Assembly (NCBI GenBank): GCA_023362775.1
Contig: JALMGJ010000008.1
Span: forward strand, 33,963,001 to 34,027,000
Source of the DNA: Charina bottae
Taxonomy: Eukaryota; Chordata; Lepidosauria; Squamata; Charinaidae
DNA: 64,000 nt
Direction: 5' to 3'
Shown: in pieces, positions 44,400-54,589 of the stretch
Position numbering within the stretch: position 1 is the stretch's first letter
Layout: each line of letters opens with the position of its first letter
Program-made: the position numbers and the translations under genes
Notes under the pieces: model-generated
Databases searched by the model: none
Told to the model about the DNA's origin: nothing
Seen by the model: only the letters and a program-made list of their open reading frames with translations

Positions 44400-46850
44400 C
44401 TGCTGATCCATCTAGCTATTATCTACAACAGCCACTGGTATCTCCCACTGGCTCAAAGTGGTCCCTGAAGCCAGGGCCTTTACTTTCCTTTTCTGCCTTT
44501 CTTTTCTTTTCTTTTGTGCAGGTACCAATGCAAAGGCTCTTTTTCAATATCTATACCACCCATCTTTCTTATATTCTATGAAAACCAAAACAAGTTTGGA
44601 GGGAGGGGTTGGCAGAATCGTCAGAGTGAAAGTTTACAGCTCAGTCGTAAGATATAAGATTTGCACAAAGGTAGTTCCAGATTCCAATCTTAGCATCTCT
44701 CAATACAGCAGGAAAAAAATCTGTCTAAAACTCAGATAGTTTTATGTCAATCTAGATAGACTAATGGTAGGGAAAGTTTTTCAGCCAAGCTCATCAGGAC
44801 TGCACTCAGAACTAAATGGGGTCTCAGCTTCAAGTAGTTGGAGTCACTCCACAATTAGCATGCATTGCTATATATTCACACACTCGCACATAGAACCACA
44901 TTGTCTCATTCTTACAACCTGACAGAGCAGGTCATTGAAGATCTGCTCTTTCAAGATGTTTGGAATGAACTAACTGGTTTCTTTTTGGTAGTTTTAAAAG
45001 AAAAAATGATGGTTGAACAGAGCATTGGGGAATCAGACTGCCACATGATACCCACAGCTCCTTGAAAAGGCAGCTCCCTGGCAAACTGATTTTCCAAATA
45101 GGAAATAAGAGAACCATAGTCCTCACTGAGCTGTAAAGCTATATTGATTCCCCTATAAATGGAGCGTAGGGGCTTTGTGAACAAACGGGCTTCTAGATGG
45201 GCCATGTTTGAATGCATTGGTTAGCCTGTGAATTGGAGGTTCTCCATGCCTTTTTGCTAATTTAATTTCAGCAATTTTATGGAACAGCATGGAAATACAA
45301 AAAGACTGCATTGTATATAAACAGCAAGAAAGAAGTGACATTTTGCTAAAAAAACAAAACAAAACCGCAGCTAAACCCTTTAGCTGGAGGCCTCATGTCT
45401 TACTGCAATATATTATCAGTTCTGAAGTTGTACTGAAAGCGTGCTAAGCCTCTCAGCATTCCCTTCATGCTATAACTGTCAATGTTCACAGCACAAATCC
45501 ATTTGCAACTATTAACTATTTTTATTAGCTAAAGTAGATGAAAGATTTTTTTTTTTGCAAAAAGTTGCTGGCTTGAAACAATGCTGTAATAACCAGCCAC
45601 AACTAAAAATATGTTACTATTTTCCCAATCTCACTCAGGAGGCATTTACTAACAAAAAAATAAGTCTTGCTGGTGCCCCTGCATTAAAAAATAATAAGAA
45701 TGTTTCCAAAGTGTGAAAAGGCTTTTGAAAGCTTATTCTTTGAGTCAGACTAGGAAATTGAGGAACTGCTAAAGATTATCAGTGGTGCTTACGATGTATG
45801 TAAGTTTTGAGGCCTGTAAGCTTCTAAGAAAATGAAGATAGCTTTTCAGAAAAAAAAATCTGTTCAGATAACAGAGTACTCTTTCTTCTAAATGTCTGAC
45901 TAATTACAATATGGCAAAATGTTCCTGTCACAGTTGTTGTGGTTGTTTTTAGGAGATTTCATTAAAGCTCCAATCAAGTAGTGATAGATCTGATGTGATC
46001 AGAAATTCAAATGGGACAGATCTAGCATGAACACAACATTTGCTATCTGTTAAAGATCTTAAATAAGCTGGTGTCCTTGCCATTCTGATTGCTGCCTGAG
46101 AATACCTGCTTTTCTATAGAGCCTTCAGCACTTTTATTCCTCTGACTTTGTCTTTGAGTTAATTTGCAATTTGAGTACAAAGTGAATGTTTCTGCAACTA
46201 TTATTTTTAAAGAAATTGTTTACATCCACTTGAGAACTACAACAGGACTGAAGGTGATTCATGTGTTTGGCTTTTCTATTGTTTATTATTTGAGTTATAT
46301 TCCACTCTTTTTCCAAGGTCCTCAACCCAACATACATTCCATTTTTTTTATCATCACACAAACCCTACAAAACAAATTAGGCTTAGAGGTAATAACCATT
46401 GGAGTTGACACAATGAGTCTAATGATAAGGTGAAAATTTGAACTAATCTTCATATAGTTTAAGCCATGAACTATGGATTGTGAACCACAATGACTGGGAT
46501 TCACATAACATGCTAAATCAAAACCAAGCACTTACTTTGAGGGCCTGGCCAATTAACCTATTGGCAAACTATTAGGGACTTTCTGTAAGTGGGCCATGAG
46601 TTAGCTTCAGCCAGAACTATTCCATCTTAACTCTTCCATCTCTTGTTAGAATCAAAAACCAATGCCTGTTGGCAGAAGCTAAGGATGTTGACTGCAGATA
46701 CAAGAAGTGTCAGCTCCACAGACCGGTTGTGGCTTTGTAGTGGTTTTGTAAACTTTGCTAAAAACTTTTTATTGGAACAGAGGAAGGTAATGTGACATTT
46801 AGCTTAGCTGTGGTTAAGAATGTCCAGGCAAAGGTCTGGAGGTGAAACAA
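44400..46850. other. no feature seen
   Basis: Anonymous sequence. Overlapping frames on both strands at 44865-45217 have no motif. Confidence 0.4.
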
Positions 46851-46859
46851 AGTTTATCA

Positions 46860-47190
46860 TTACCATGTTAGAAAACACACCCAGAGGTAGAGGGCTTAGC
46901 TAATTAAGTGCACTCCCCATGCTGATTATGGGATATTAGCCTAAACTGTGCATGCCTTCAAATAAATTAGGAACTAGTAATGTTAAATCAGGAAATTATG
47001 ACATGTATATGTGGTTTGATGGTATAAAAAAGCTTGCTGAATTTCAGCAAGCGTGCTTGATTTGGACTTCGGTCCTGAGCGTACCTCTTTGCTTCTGCGC
47101 AGAAATAAAGTGTTTGAATTCCACTTTCCTCGACTCTGCGTGATTCATTGGCTCATTGTGCCAGGTGAACGAACCCAGTATTGGACTGAG
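46860..47190 (+). mobile_element. probable solo LTR
   Basis: GGTATAAAAAAG (47021-47032) lies about 75 bp upstream of AATAAA (47104-47109), followed by a U5-like segment ending in GGTGAACGAACCCA. The spacing and order are those of a retroviral-type LTR. A start at TGTTAGAAAACACACC (about 46866) is a guess; no target duplication or internal region was found. Confidence 0.4.
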
Positions 47191-47199
47191 CCAACAACT

Positions 47200-47965
47200 T
47201 CATGGTTTAGCACAGTCACAATATATGAATCCAACCAGTGTCTTGTATTGCTGTTGAACAGGGTTACTTCTGGGTTGTTTCTTCCAGAAGCTTTTTTATG
47301 TAATGTCAGTGAATTATTCTTCCTTTCTACTTTCTTACTTTGAAAACCTTACTTCCCGGTTCCTGTTTTCTAGGAACATCTTGCAAGACCGGTCAGGATA
47401 AACCAAGTACCGGAGCTTCTGCTGATCCTATGAGACTTCTGCTATTCCACCATATACATAGTCCACTTGGAATTCTGCAGCAGTTACCTGTTCTTTAGTT
47501 TGGCATATATACCTTTTATACTAAGATGTTTTCCTTCACAATTTTTCTCCATATTTTCTGAAAGCACATATTTCTTTAACTTCGGAGTTTCTATAATATT
47601 GGGACTTTCCTGGAGGACCCTGTAGGACAATGGCACAATGGCATGCTTCTCTAGTTACTTCATCTTTGCCAATGTAGGGTAGTGCCAATCAACAGAGGGT
47701 AAAATCTAATTTTGTTATTTATGCAACACAGATTAAAAAGATAAATTAGTTTTTGCTCGAAGGTATCAAAAGGTGTTAAATTTTTAAAGTCAGCAAATCT
47801 CCTGTGGATTCTACTATGATTCAGATATTATATTGTTGCTGGGAATATAAGCCGCCTCTGAAATTTCCATAAAAATCCAATTTACCTACTTTATAATTTT
47901 CAAGGCTTAAAAAGGCATGGTTTGTGTTTTCAGAAGGTTTAGGATTGATTTAGATTCATTTTAAG
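47200..47965. other. no feature seen
   Basis: No gene or repeat recognised. Confidence 0.35.
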
Positions 47966-47967
47966 CT

Positions 47968-48019
<52 letters not shown>

Positions 48020-48021
48020 TC
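47968..48021 (+). repeat. (CTTT)n microsatellite
   Basis: About thirteen TTTC units; a G-rich run GGGGTGGGGGGTGGGAGTGGG follows at about 48076-48096. Confidence 0.97.
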
Positions 48022-48099
48022 ACAGTCCTTCACTTTGTGAACAGTTTGTTCCCATCAAAGAAAGCCAATCTAGATGGGGTGGGGGGTGGGAGTGGGAAG

Positions 48100-49195
48100 G
48101 AAAAAAATTCAACACTGGTTTTATAATATAACTCCCCTACAAAGGAGAGGGAGGAACCTTTCAAACATATGGTAAAGTTATGTGTTGCATGGCCTATAAT
48201 GATGTCTGAAAATATTATCTATGGCTAGGACATCCTCTTTTTTTTTGTGTAATATCAGTTACTTCAAGTTGAGTGTAATCAACACAGACTGGAAATATGT
48301 TGATCTATCTATTCTTACCAACTGTAGCTGAGAAGACAAGGCAAGTATTATGTGTATCAAGTAAAATTGGTCCTTAGTGAATTAAGTCTTGCAGAGAATC
48401 AGGAAGCAAAAGCCAATTGACAAAATTCACTTGGCTACTCATTGGTAGATGGAGAAAATTAAAAGGATGATCAAGGCATGTTGTCAAGGTATCCAAAAGC
48501 ATAATATGATCTTAAACAACCACTAAAAAAGAAGAGGACATAAGGATTTTGGATAGAGAATGTTCAATCATCACTAAATAATAATTCCCAATACATTATG
48601 ACAGTTAACTTGCAACGCAGATGTGTCCAGATTGCAAAGAGTAGCTACATATTGCATCTTATTCTGTTTTCTATGGATGGAAGGGCTGTTTCAGGACAAG
48701 TCTATACTTCCAATCAAAAATTTCTAACACCACTGTTCCAAATATATTGTGCAATGATTCTGTATTTTCATCCTAAACAGATTTATTCTGTGGAAAGAAA
48801 GAAAATTGGTGAGGTGGGGAAAAAATCTTAAGGGTTACATATAAAGCACATAATTTGTCTGGAACTCTGATAAAATCCTGTTAGTAAGAGAGGACAGACG
48901 CATATTAAAAATCTCATCTAGATGCAACCCATGAATTCTCATGAAATCTCCTTGATGAGGACAACCCCAACTGGTAAGTCATTACGTGCTAGTAGAGGTG
49001 TGTAGTATTCATATCTGGCACGGCAACCCTCTTCCCTATCAGCAGCATCTTAAAGAAGGTGTACCTTTCCTGGGGTTGTGTGTTAGCTGAGCAGACTCTG
49101 GAAATACTCCTTTGAGTTGAGGAGGTAATATGGTGGCAACAAAAGAATATGGTATACAAGGCTACTGTGCAAGTTCATGAAAAAGCATGCCTCCT
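48100..49195. other. no feature seen
   Basis: Anonymous AT-rich sequence. Confidence 0.35.
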
Positions 49196-49199
49196 TTAA

Positions 49200-49600
49200 A
49201 GAGCTACCAATGGATACAGTGAGGGTTCCCACTTCATATCCAAATGTACCAGTGCTCCAGACTCTGCACTGGATTCCTATCAGTTTCAGAGTGCAATCCA
49301 AGGTGCTGGCCACTACCTATAAAGCTTTACATGACTTGGCACTGAGGTATATCAAGGATCACCTTCTCCGGCCAGAATTGACCTGCCCAACCTGGATCTC
49401 CTGAAAGAAACTTCTGGTGATTGCCAGTTCCATGGGATACATTGTATGGATGCCTCTAAGTGCTGCTTTCCTGTGGCAGTACTTATACTATGGAGTAGGA
49501 ATCGCACTGGCCATCACGTTTCTGACCTTCAGGAAACTACTGAAAATGGAGTTTTTCTGGAAGGCCTGTGTTAAAGGATGATGCCTAGGTTCAGTGATCT
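49200..49600 (+). mobile_element. L2/CR1-type ORF2 C-terminal remnant
   Basis: Plus-strand coding remnant with LHWIPISFRVQSKVLATTYK and ALHDLALRYIKDHLL (49260-49365), homologous to the LHWVPVCFRVQFKVLVITFK segment of the intact 28-kb L2. It continues in broken frame to about 49580. Confidence 0.8.
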
Positions 49601-49780
49601 ATAGTTGGGTTTATGATTATGTAATTGAGGTTTTTCTGTTTTTCCCCCTTAATCTTACTCTGGATGTTTTAATTTTTGTATTTGACATTTTATACTTATT
49701 ACTGTAAACTGTGGAAAGGCTAGTGACTGAAGTAGGTAGAAACACAATAAAGCTATACTGCAACACTCTGTGTGCTAGAG

Positions 49781-49798
49781 TTAGGGTTAGGGTTAGGG
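49781..49798 (+). repeat. short interstitial telomeric repeat
   Basis: Three perfect TTAGGG units, directly downstream of the L2 remnant. Confidence 0.95.
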
Positions 49799-49991
49799 GA
49801 AAGAGCATATCCTAAAAGATACTCCAAGGCTGTCACTTGGATAACTAATTACCTTGCAGAATTAGGTATAGTTTTACCATATTTGGGCAGTAGCCTTGGC
49901 AGCAAAGAGTTAATTTTTTCTGTATCTCTTTGCTGCCATTTGGTACTCATCTCAATTTTCACAGCCCAGAAATGGTAGCTGTAATCAAGTA

Positions 49992-50213
49992 CAGGTAGTC
50001 CTCGTTTAGTGACCACAATTGGGACCGGCAACTTGATCATTAAGCAAAGTGGTCACTAAGTGAAATTGTGACTGTGCTTATGATCTTATTTCAGCTTTCC
50101 TTTGCTTTACAGAGCTGTGAAGGTCATAAATGCAAGGATTGGTCATAAAGTTACTTCACTGTCATAACTGCAACAGTTGCTGTAGGAGGCAGTTGCTAAG
50201 CGAGGACTATCTG
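49992..50213. mobile_element. Tc1/mariner-type MITE
   Basis: Ends CAGGTAGTCCTCG... and ...CGAGGACTATCTG are inverted repeats (one mismatch), flanked by TA on each side (49990-49991, 50214-50215), the Tc1/mariner target. The interior repeats GTCATAA and GTCACTAAG-type motifs. A similar family is common in squamate DNA as I recall it. No transposase encoded. Confidence 0.8.
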
Positions 50214-50215
50214 TA

Positions 50216-51057
50216 ACTGATATCCATCAACTGGACATACAAACCAAGTTCCATATCTTCCATCATCACCAAAAGTAGAGAAAAGCAGTAATGGTAGCAG
50301 ACATGTTTGAACAGAGTTCAATATTCAGAATCTTAATATGAGACTGGGAAAGTCTTGCCCCAAAGTAGGAGAATCAACTGGAATGATAATGAAACACAGT
50401 GTTGTTACTTATGAGTAAAGATGCATCAGACTATATTACACATGTCTAATTTTTCTTAATTTCATAAGAGTTTTCTAGGTATCTCTGTACAAGACCATAA
50501 CAATTATATGGGACAAAAAAATCATTATTAGACAAGCTGACAACATAAGATCAATAATACAGCTTGTAAAGCACCTCAGGAGTCTCATACAGCCTGACAA
50601 GTGAGGTAGTACTTGAATTATAACACCAGAAACAACAGACACTGCTAAATTGTTAAACATCCTATGAGAAAACTCAGGAGACTCAAATTCTTGCCCTCAT
50701 ATTCATATTCATTTTCCTTTATTCCAAAGGCACTAGACTTTGCTAGCTTATTGTTAGCTTGAACATGTAGCAGATTTTTTCCTGTTTTGTTCTCAGCTCC
50801 TATACATACCAACACAGATAAACCAAAGTTTGTTTCCATTATGACTGTCTTTCCCAACCTGGTTATTCCCAGTTATACTGAACTACAGTTCCTATAAACC
50901 CAGCCAGCCTCAAAAGTGTAGCCAAACATCTAAAGAATCGCAAGTTGGAAGTTGCACTCTACCTTAATAAGTAGAGTAAGTAATGAATAAGTTCATTCTG
51001 CAAAGCTACTGTTATGTTTCTTCTTTAAAAAAATGTTTATATGCTGGGCAACCCAAG
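50216..51057. other. anonymous sequence, one old MITE-like fragment
   Basis: At about 50850-50930, CCCAACCTGG...TGAACTACAGTTCCTATAAAC resembles the family seen at 14395. No gene recognised. Confidence 0.3.
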
Positions 51058-51099
51058 ACTAAAATAAGTGGAGTCCTTGGTGCTCTCTGAGCCTTGTTG

Positions 51100-51150
51100 T
51101 TTTCTTGCAGACGTTTCATTGCCAGGCTAGGCAACATCTTCAGTGCGAAA
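51100..51150 (-). ncRNA. hammerhead-ribozyme motif, left arm
   Basis: CUGAAGA (51137-51143), stem II GUUGCC/GGCAAU, GAAA (51114-51117), ACGUC and UGCAAGAAAA. Stem I has GCA/UGC plus UUUC/GAAA. All core positions are kept, with A at the variable position of CUGANGA. Confidence 0.75.
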
Positions 51151-51177
51151 GTTCAGTGCGACTTTAGTCCCACTCCC

Positions 51178-51229
51178 TTTTCGCACTGAAGATGTTGCCT
51201 AGCCTGGCAATGAAAGGTCTGCAAGAAAA
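51178..51229 (+). ncRNA. hammerhead-ribozyme motif, right arm
   Basis: UUUUCGCA, CUGAAGA (51186-51192), stem II GUUGCC/GGCAAU, GAAA (51212-51215), then GGUC, UGCAAGAAAA. Stem I pairs UUUUC/GAAAA and GCA/UGC across an AA bulge. The self-complementary ACGU of the other copies is GGU here, so dimer pairing through stem III would be weakened. Confidence 0.7.
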
Positions 51230-51311
51230 CAACAAGGCTTAGAGAGCACCAAGGACTCCACAGTTCAACCCTGAGCTACAAATATTCTCTTTGATTGGTA
51301 CTAAAATAAGT

Positions 51312-52318
51312 ATACAACTTTTATTACTGCTGGAAATGGAATTCTATCTTGGCATTTAAATGTGGGACCAAAATGTTTAACATTACAGCATTAAACTGAT
51401 CTTTCTTACATTTTCTTCTGTTTTCTGTTGAGGAAGGTTTTTTTTCTTTTCATGGCATCTGATCATTATCAAAATGTAGGTGCTTTCAAATTCATGAATT
51501 TTTCTTTGAAAACTATGGAGGGGAGAAGATAAATTGTGGTGAAGATAAATTGTGGTCAAATGAGAAAGGGCAGTATTGTTTTCTTGAGCTGTAAATCACC
51601 TTGGTTCTTAAAAAGGTGTGATTTCAGCTGTAACCAAAAGTGAGAAATCTCCCTGTAGCACAACATATGGAGCAGGAAGGCGATGCAGTTTTACTGACAG
51701 TTACAGGTAAATGACCATCATAAAAATATTAGTTTTAATTACATAACATATGCTTCAGTGTGGGTTATTTCACATAATACTTTTGGGAGGGTTTCAGCAT
51801 TTTCTCTCAATGGTAAAAATAAGGTGATTTAGACTAAGGATAAGATAACCAATTGGAAGAAATAAGAGTTTTGGCTTCCATTCATTTTCAGATAAAACTG
51901 CATTTGTGATCTTTTTCCGAGTCATGACTTGCAATTGTCTATTGTGGTGTCAGGGGTTTATTCATCACTTCCTTTAAGAACCACAGACACACTTTTATAA
52001 CTTTGGCTTACAAATATATGTTCTATTAAAAAAAAATCAGATACATTTCTGCAGTATTTGTAAGCTAATACTATTCTCCATCTGTTAATGGATACTATGT
52101 ACATATTTTGAAACACCAATCGCTCACTTTTTTGCCTTAGAAGCTTGGCAATGGGATTTCCATATGTAACTATGCAGTTTACCAGAGAGGAGGTAACTTT
52201 ATGCTACCATTTCATGTCACTTCCATAAATGTTCACTTAAGAATGCATCTTAACTCTTTAATAAATTAATCTGTACAGATTTAAGATTAATTTTAAAAAG
52301 GATCTTTTCTTAAACCAA
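51312..52318. other. no feature seen
   Basis: Anonymous AT-rich sequence; no motif-bearing frame. Confidence 0.35.
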
Positions 52319-52321
52319 GAA

Positions 52322-52387
52322 TGTATTTACTTATTTAATTTCTATAGCTGCCCATCTCAACAAGTGACTCAAGTCACTCTGGGTGGC
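52322..52387 (-). repeat. L2/SINE-type 3' tail fragment
   Basis: Minus strand reads GCCACCCAGAGTGACTTGAG, then GATGGGCAGCTATAGAAATTAAATAAG in short pieces, the common L2-like end. Confidence 0.5.
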
Positions 52388-52398
52388 TTTGTTGTTGT

Positions 52399-54272
52399 TT
52401 ATTCGTTCAGTCGCTTCCGACTCTTCGTGACTTCATGGACCAGCCCACGCCAGAGCTTCCTGTCGGCCGTCACCATCCCCAGCTCCCCCACGGTTGAGTC
52501 TGTCACCTCCAGAATATCATCCATCCATCTTGCCCTTGGTCGGCCCCTCTTCCTTTTGCCTTCCACTTTCCCTAGCATCAGCTTCTTCTCCAGGGTATCC
52601 TGTCTTCTCATTATGTGGCCAAAGTACTTCAGTTTTGCCTTTAATATCATTCCCTCAAGTGAGCAGTCTGGCTTTATTTCCTGGAGTATGGACTGGTTTG
52701 ATCTTCTTGCAGTCCAAGGCACTCTCAGAATTTTCCTCCAACACCACAGTTCAAAAGCATCTATCTTCCTTCGCTCAGCCTTCCTTATGGTCCAGCTCTC
52801 ACAGCCATAGGTTACTACGGGGAATAAAAGGTAAAGGTACCCCCCGCACATTTGTGCAGTCGTGTCCGACTCTAGGGGCCGGTGCTCATCTCCGTTTGTT
52901 AGCCGAAGAGCCAGCGTTGTCCGAAGACACTTCCACGGTCATGTGGTCGCATGACGCCGCGGAACGCTGTTACCTTCCCACCGAAGTGGTACCTATTAAT
53001 CTACTTGCATTTACATGCTTTCGAATTGCTAGGTTGGCAAGAGCTGGAGCTAGTGCAGGAGCTCACTCTGCACGCAGGGCTAGGGATTCGAACCTCCGAA
53101 CTTGCGATCTTCCAATCGACAAGCCTGGCATCTTACCTGCTGAGCCACCACGCCCCTACTACGGGGAATACCATTGCTTTAACTATGCGGACCTTTGTTG
53201 TCAGTGTGATGTCTCTGCTCTTAACTATTTTATCAAGATTTGCCATTGCTCTCCTCCCAAGAAGTAGACGCCTTCTGATTTCCTGGCTGCAGTCAGCATC
53301 TGCAGTAATCTTTGTGGCTAGAAATACAAAGTCTGTCACTGCCTCCACGTTTTCTCCCTCTATTTGCCAGTTATCAATCAAGCTGGTTGCCATAATCTTG
53401 GTTTTTTTGAGGCTTAACTGCAACCCAGCTTTTGCACTTTCTTCTTTCACCTTCGTCATAAGGCTCCTCAACTCCTCCTCGCTTTCAGCCATCAAAGTGG
53501 TATCATCTGCATATCTGAGATTGTTAATGTTTCTTCCAGCGATTTTAACTCCAGCCTTGGATTCCTCAAGCCCAGCACGTCGCATGATGTGTTCTGCGTA
53601 CAGGTTGAATAGGTAGGGTGAGAGTATACAGCCCTGCCGTACTCCTTTCCCAACCTTAAACCAGTCCGTTGTTCCGTGCTCTGTTCTTACCGTTGCTACT
53701 TGGTCGTTATACAGATTCCTCAGGAGGCAGACAAGATGACTTGGTATCCCCATACCACCAAGAACTTGCCACAATTTGTTATGATCCACACAGTCAAAGG
53801 CTTTAGAATAGTCAATAAAACAAAAATAGATGTTTTTCTGAAACTCCCTGGCTTTTTCCATTATCCAGCGGATATTGGCAATTTGGTCTCTAGTTCCTCT
53901 GCCTTTTCTAAACCCAGCTTGTACATCTGGCAATTCTCGCTCCATGAATTGCTGGAGTCTACCTTGCAAGATCTTGAGCATTACCTTACTGGCATGTGAA
54001 ATAAGTGCCACTGTTCGATAGTTTGAACATTCTTTAGTGCTTCCCTTTTTTGGTATGGGGATATAAGTTGATTTTTTCCAGTCTGATGGCCATTCTTGTG
54101 TTTTCCAAATTTGCTGGCATATGGCATGCATCACCTTGACAGCATCATCTTGCAAGATTTTAAACAGTTCAGCTGGGATACCGTCGTCTCCTGCTGCCTT
54201 GTTATTAGCAATGCTTCTTAAGGCCCATTCAACCTCACTCTTCAGGATGTCTGGCTCTAACTCACTGACCAC
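52399..54272 (-). pseudogene. BovB ORF remnant interrupted by a SINE
   Basis: Two open parts: 54272-53133 (379 codons; RT with NYRTVALISHASKVMLKILQ, FIDYSKAFDCVDHNKLW, GVRQGCILSPYLFNLYAEH and YADD; its last residues read into the SINE) and 52851-52399 (150 codons; YGCESWTIRKAERRKIDAFE and YFGHIMRRQDTLEKKL). Without the SINE the two would be adjacent parts of one reading frame region. The RT catalytic motif is intact; the endonuclease is absent. Confidence 0.92.
52827..53156 (-). mobile_element. Sauria-type SINE nested in BovB
   Basis: A full-length minus-strand copy (GGGGCGTGGTGGCTCAGCAG head, GGTTCGAATCC B box, AGAGTCGGACACGACTG tail) flanked by an exact 14-bp target duplication TACTACGGGGAATA (52813-52826 and 53157-53170). 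Confidence 0.95.
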
Positions 54273-54489
54273 ACCGTCAAAGCTATCTCCAATGTTATTA
54301 TCCTTCCTATACCGAGCTTCCGTATATTCTTGCCGGGACCCTATCTACTAAATCGAGTCCCTTAATTCTATTCTTCACCTCCACTGCATATTCCTTAGGA
54401 ATATTAGTGAGCTCATATCTAACTGATCTGTGGGTCTTCCCTATTCTCTGAAAAAAAAGTGGCACATCAAGAGTCCAATTATAATTAAA

Positions 54490-54519
54490 ATAATAATAAT
54501 AATAATAATAATAATAATC
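54490..54519 (+). repeat. (AAT)n microsatellite
   Basis: About ten AAT units. Confidence 0.95.
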
Positions 54520-54527
54520 TGACTCTT

Positions 54528-54586
54528 TAAAGCAGCTGCACCTTTTCCAGTTTTAATGTAAGTCTGGAAAAAAAGGAGCTGCTTTA
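54528..54586. repeat. 59-nt hairpin, precursor-like
   Basis: TAAAGCAGCT (54528-54537) pairs with AGCTGCTTTA (54577-54586), and TTTTCCAG (54543-54550) with CTGGAAAA (54564-54571), separated by a 5-nt internal loop, with a 13-nt terminal loop. The size and shape resemble a small RNA precursor, but transcription is unknown. Confidence 0.55.
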
Positions 54587-54589
54587 GCA

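Larger units (their letters stand above)
51070..51299. mobile_element. 230-bp double-hammerhead insertion (PLE-derived)
   Basis: A discrete insertion with an exact 12-bp target duplication ACTAAAATAAGT (51058-51069 and 51300-51311). It consists of two PLE 3' termini in inverted orientation: a minus-strand copy at 51070-51150, a short spacer, and a plus-strand copy at about 51171-51299 ending CTGAGCTACAAATATTCTCT. There is no coding sequence. Confidence 0.9.
52389..54455 (-). mobile_element. BovB LINE, older copy with internal deletion and nested SINE
   Basis: A minus-strand BovB, more diverged from the 57-kb copy than the 26-kb one. It runs from near the end of the endonuclease domain (KTHRSVRYELTNIPKEY region, about 54440) to the 3' tail at 52389. 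Around 54330-54335 the text jumps from GLDLVDRVP directly to EYTEARYRKDN, omitting about 110 residues present in the intact copy. A SINE is inserted at 52827-53156. Confidence 0.92.

Noticed and set aside
46164..46433. 89-codon hydrophobic frame
   Set aside because: AT-rich sequence yields hydrophobic residues by chance; no family resemblance.
52364..53616. Long plus-strand frames (148-257 codons)
   Set aside because: Antisense of the BovB remnant and nested SINE.
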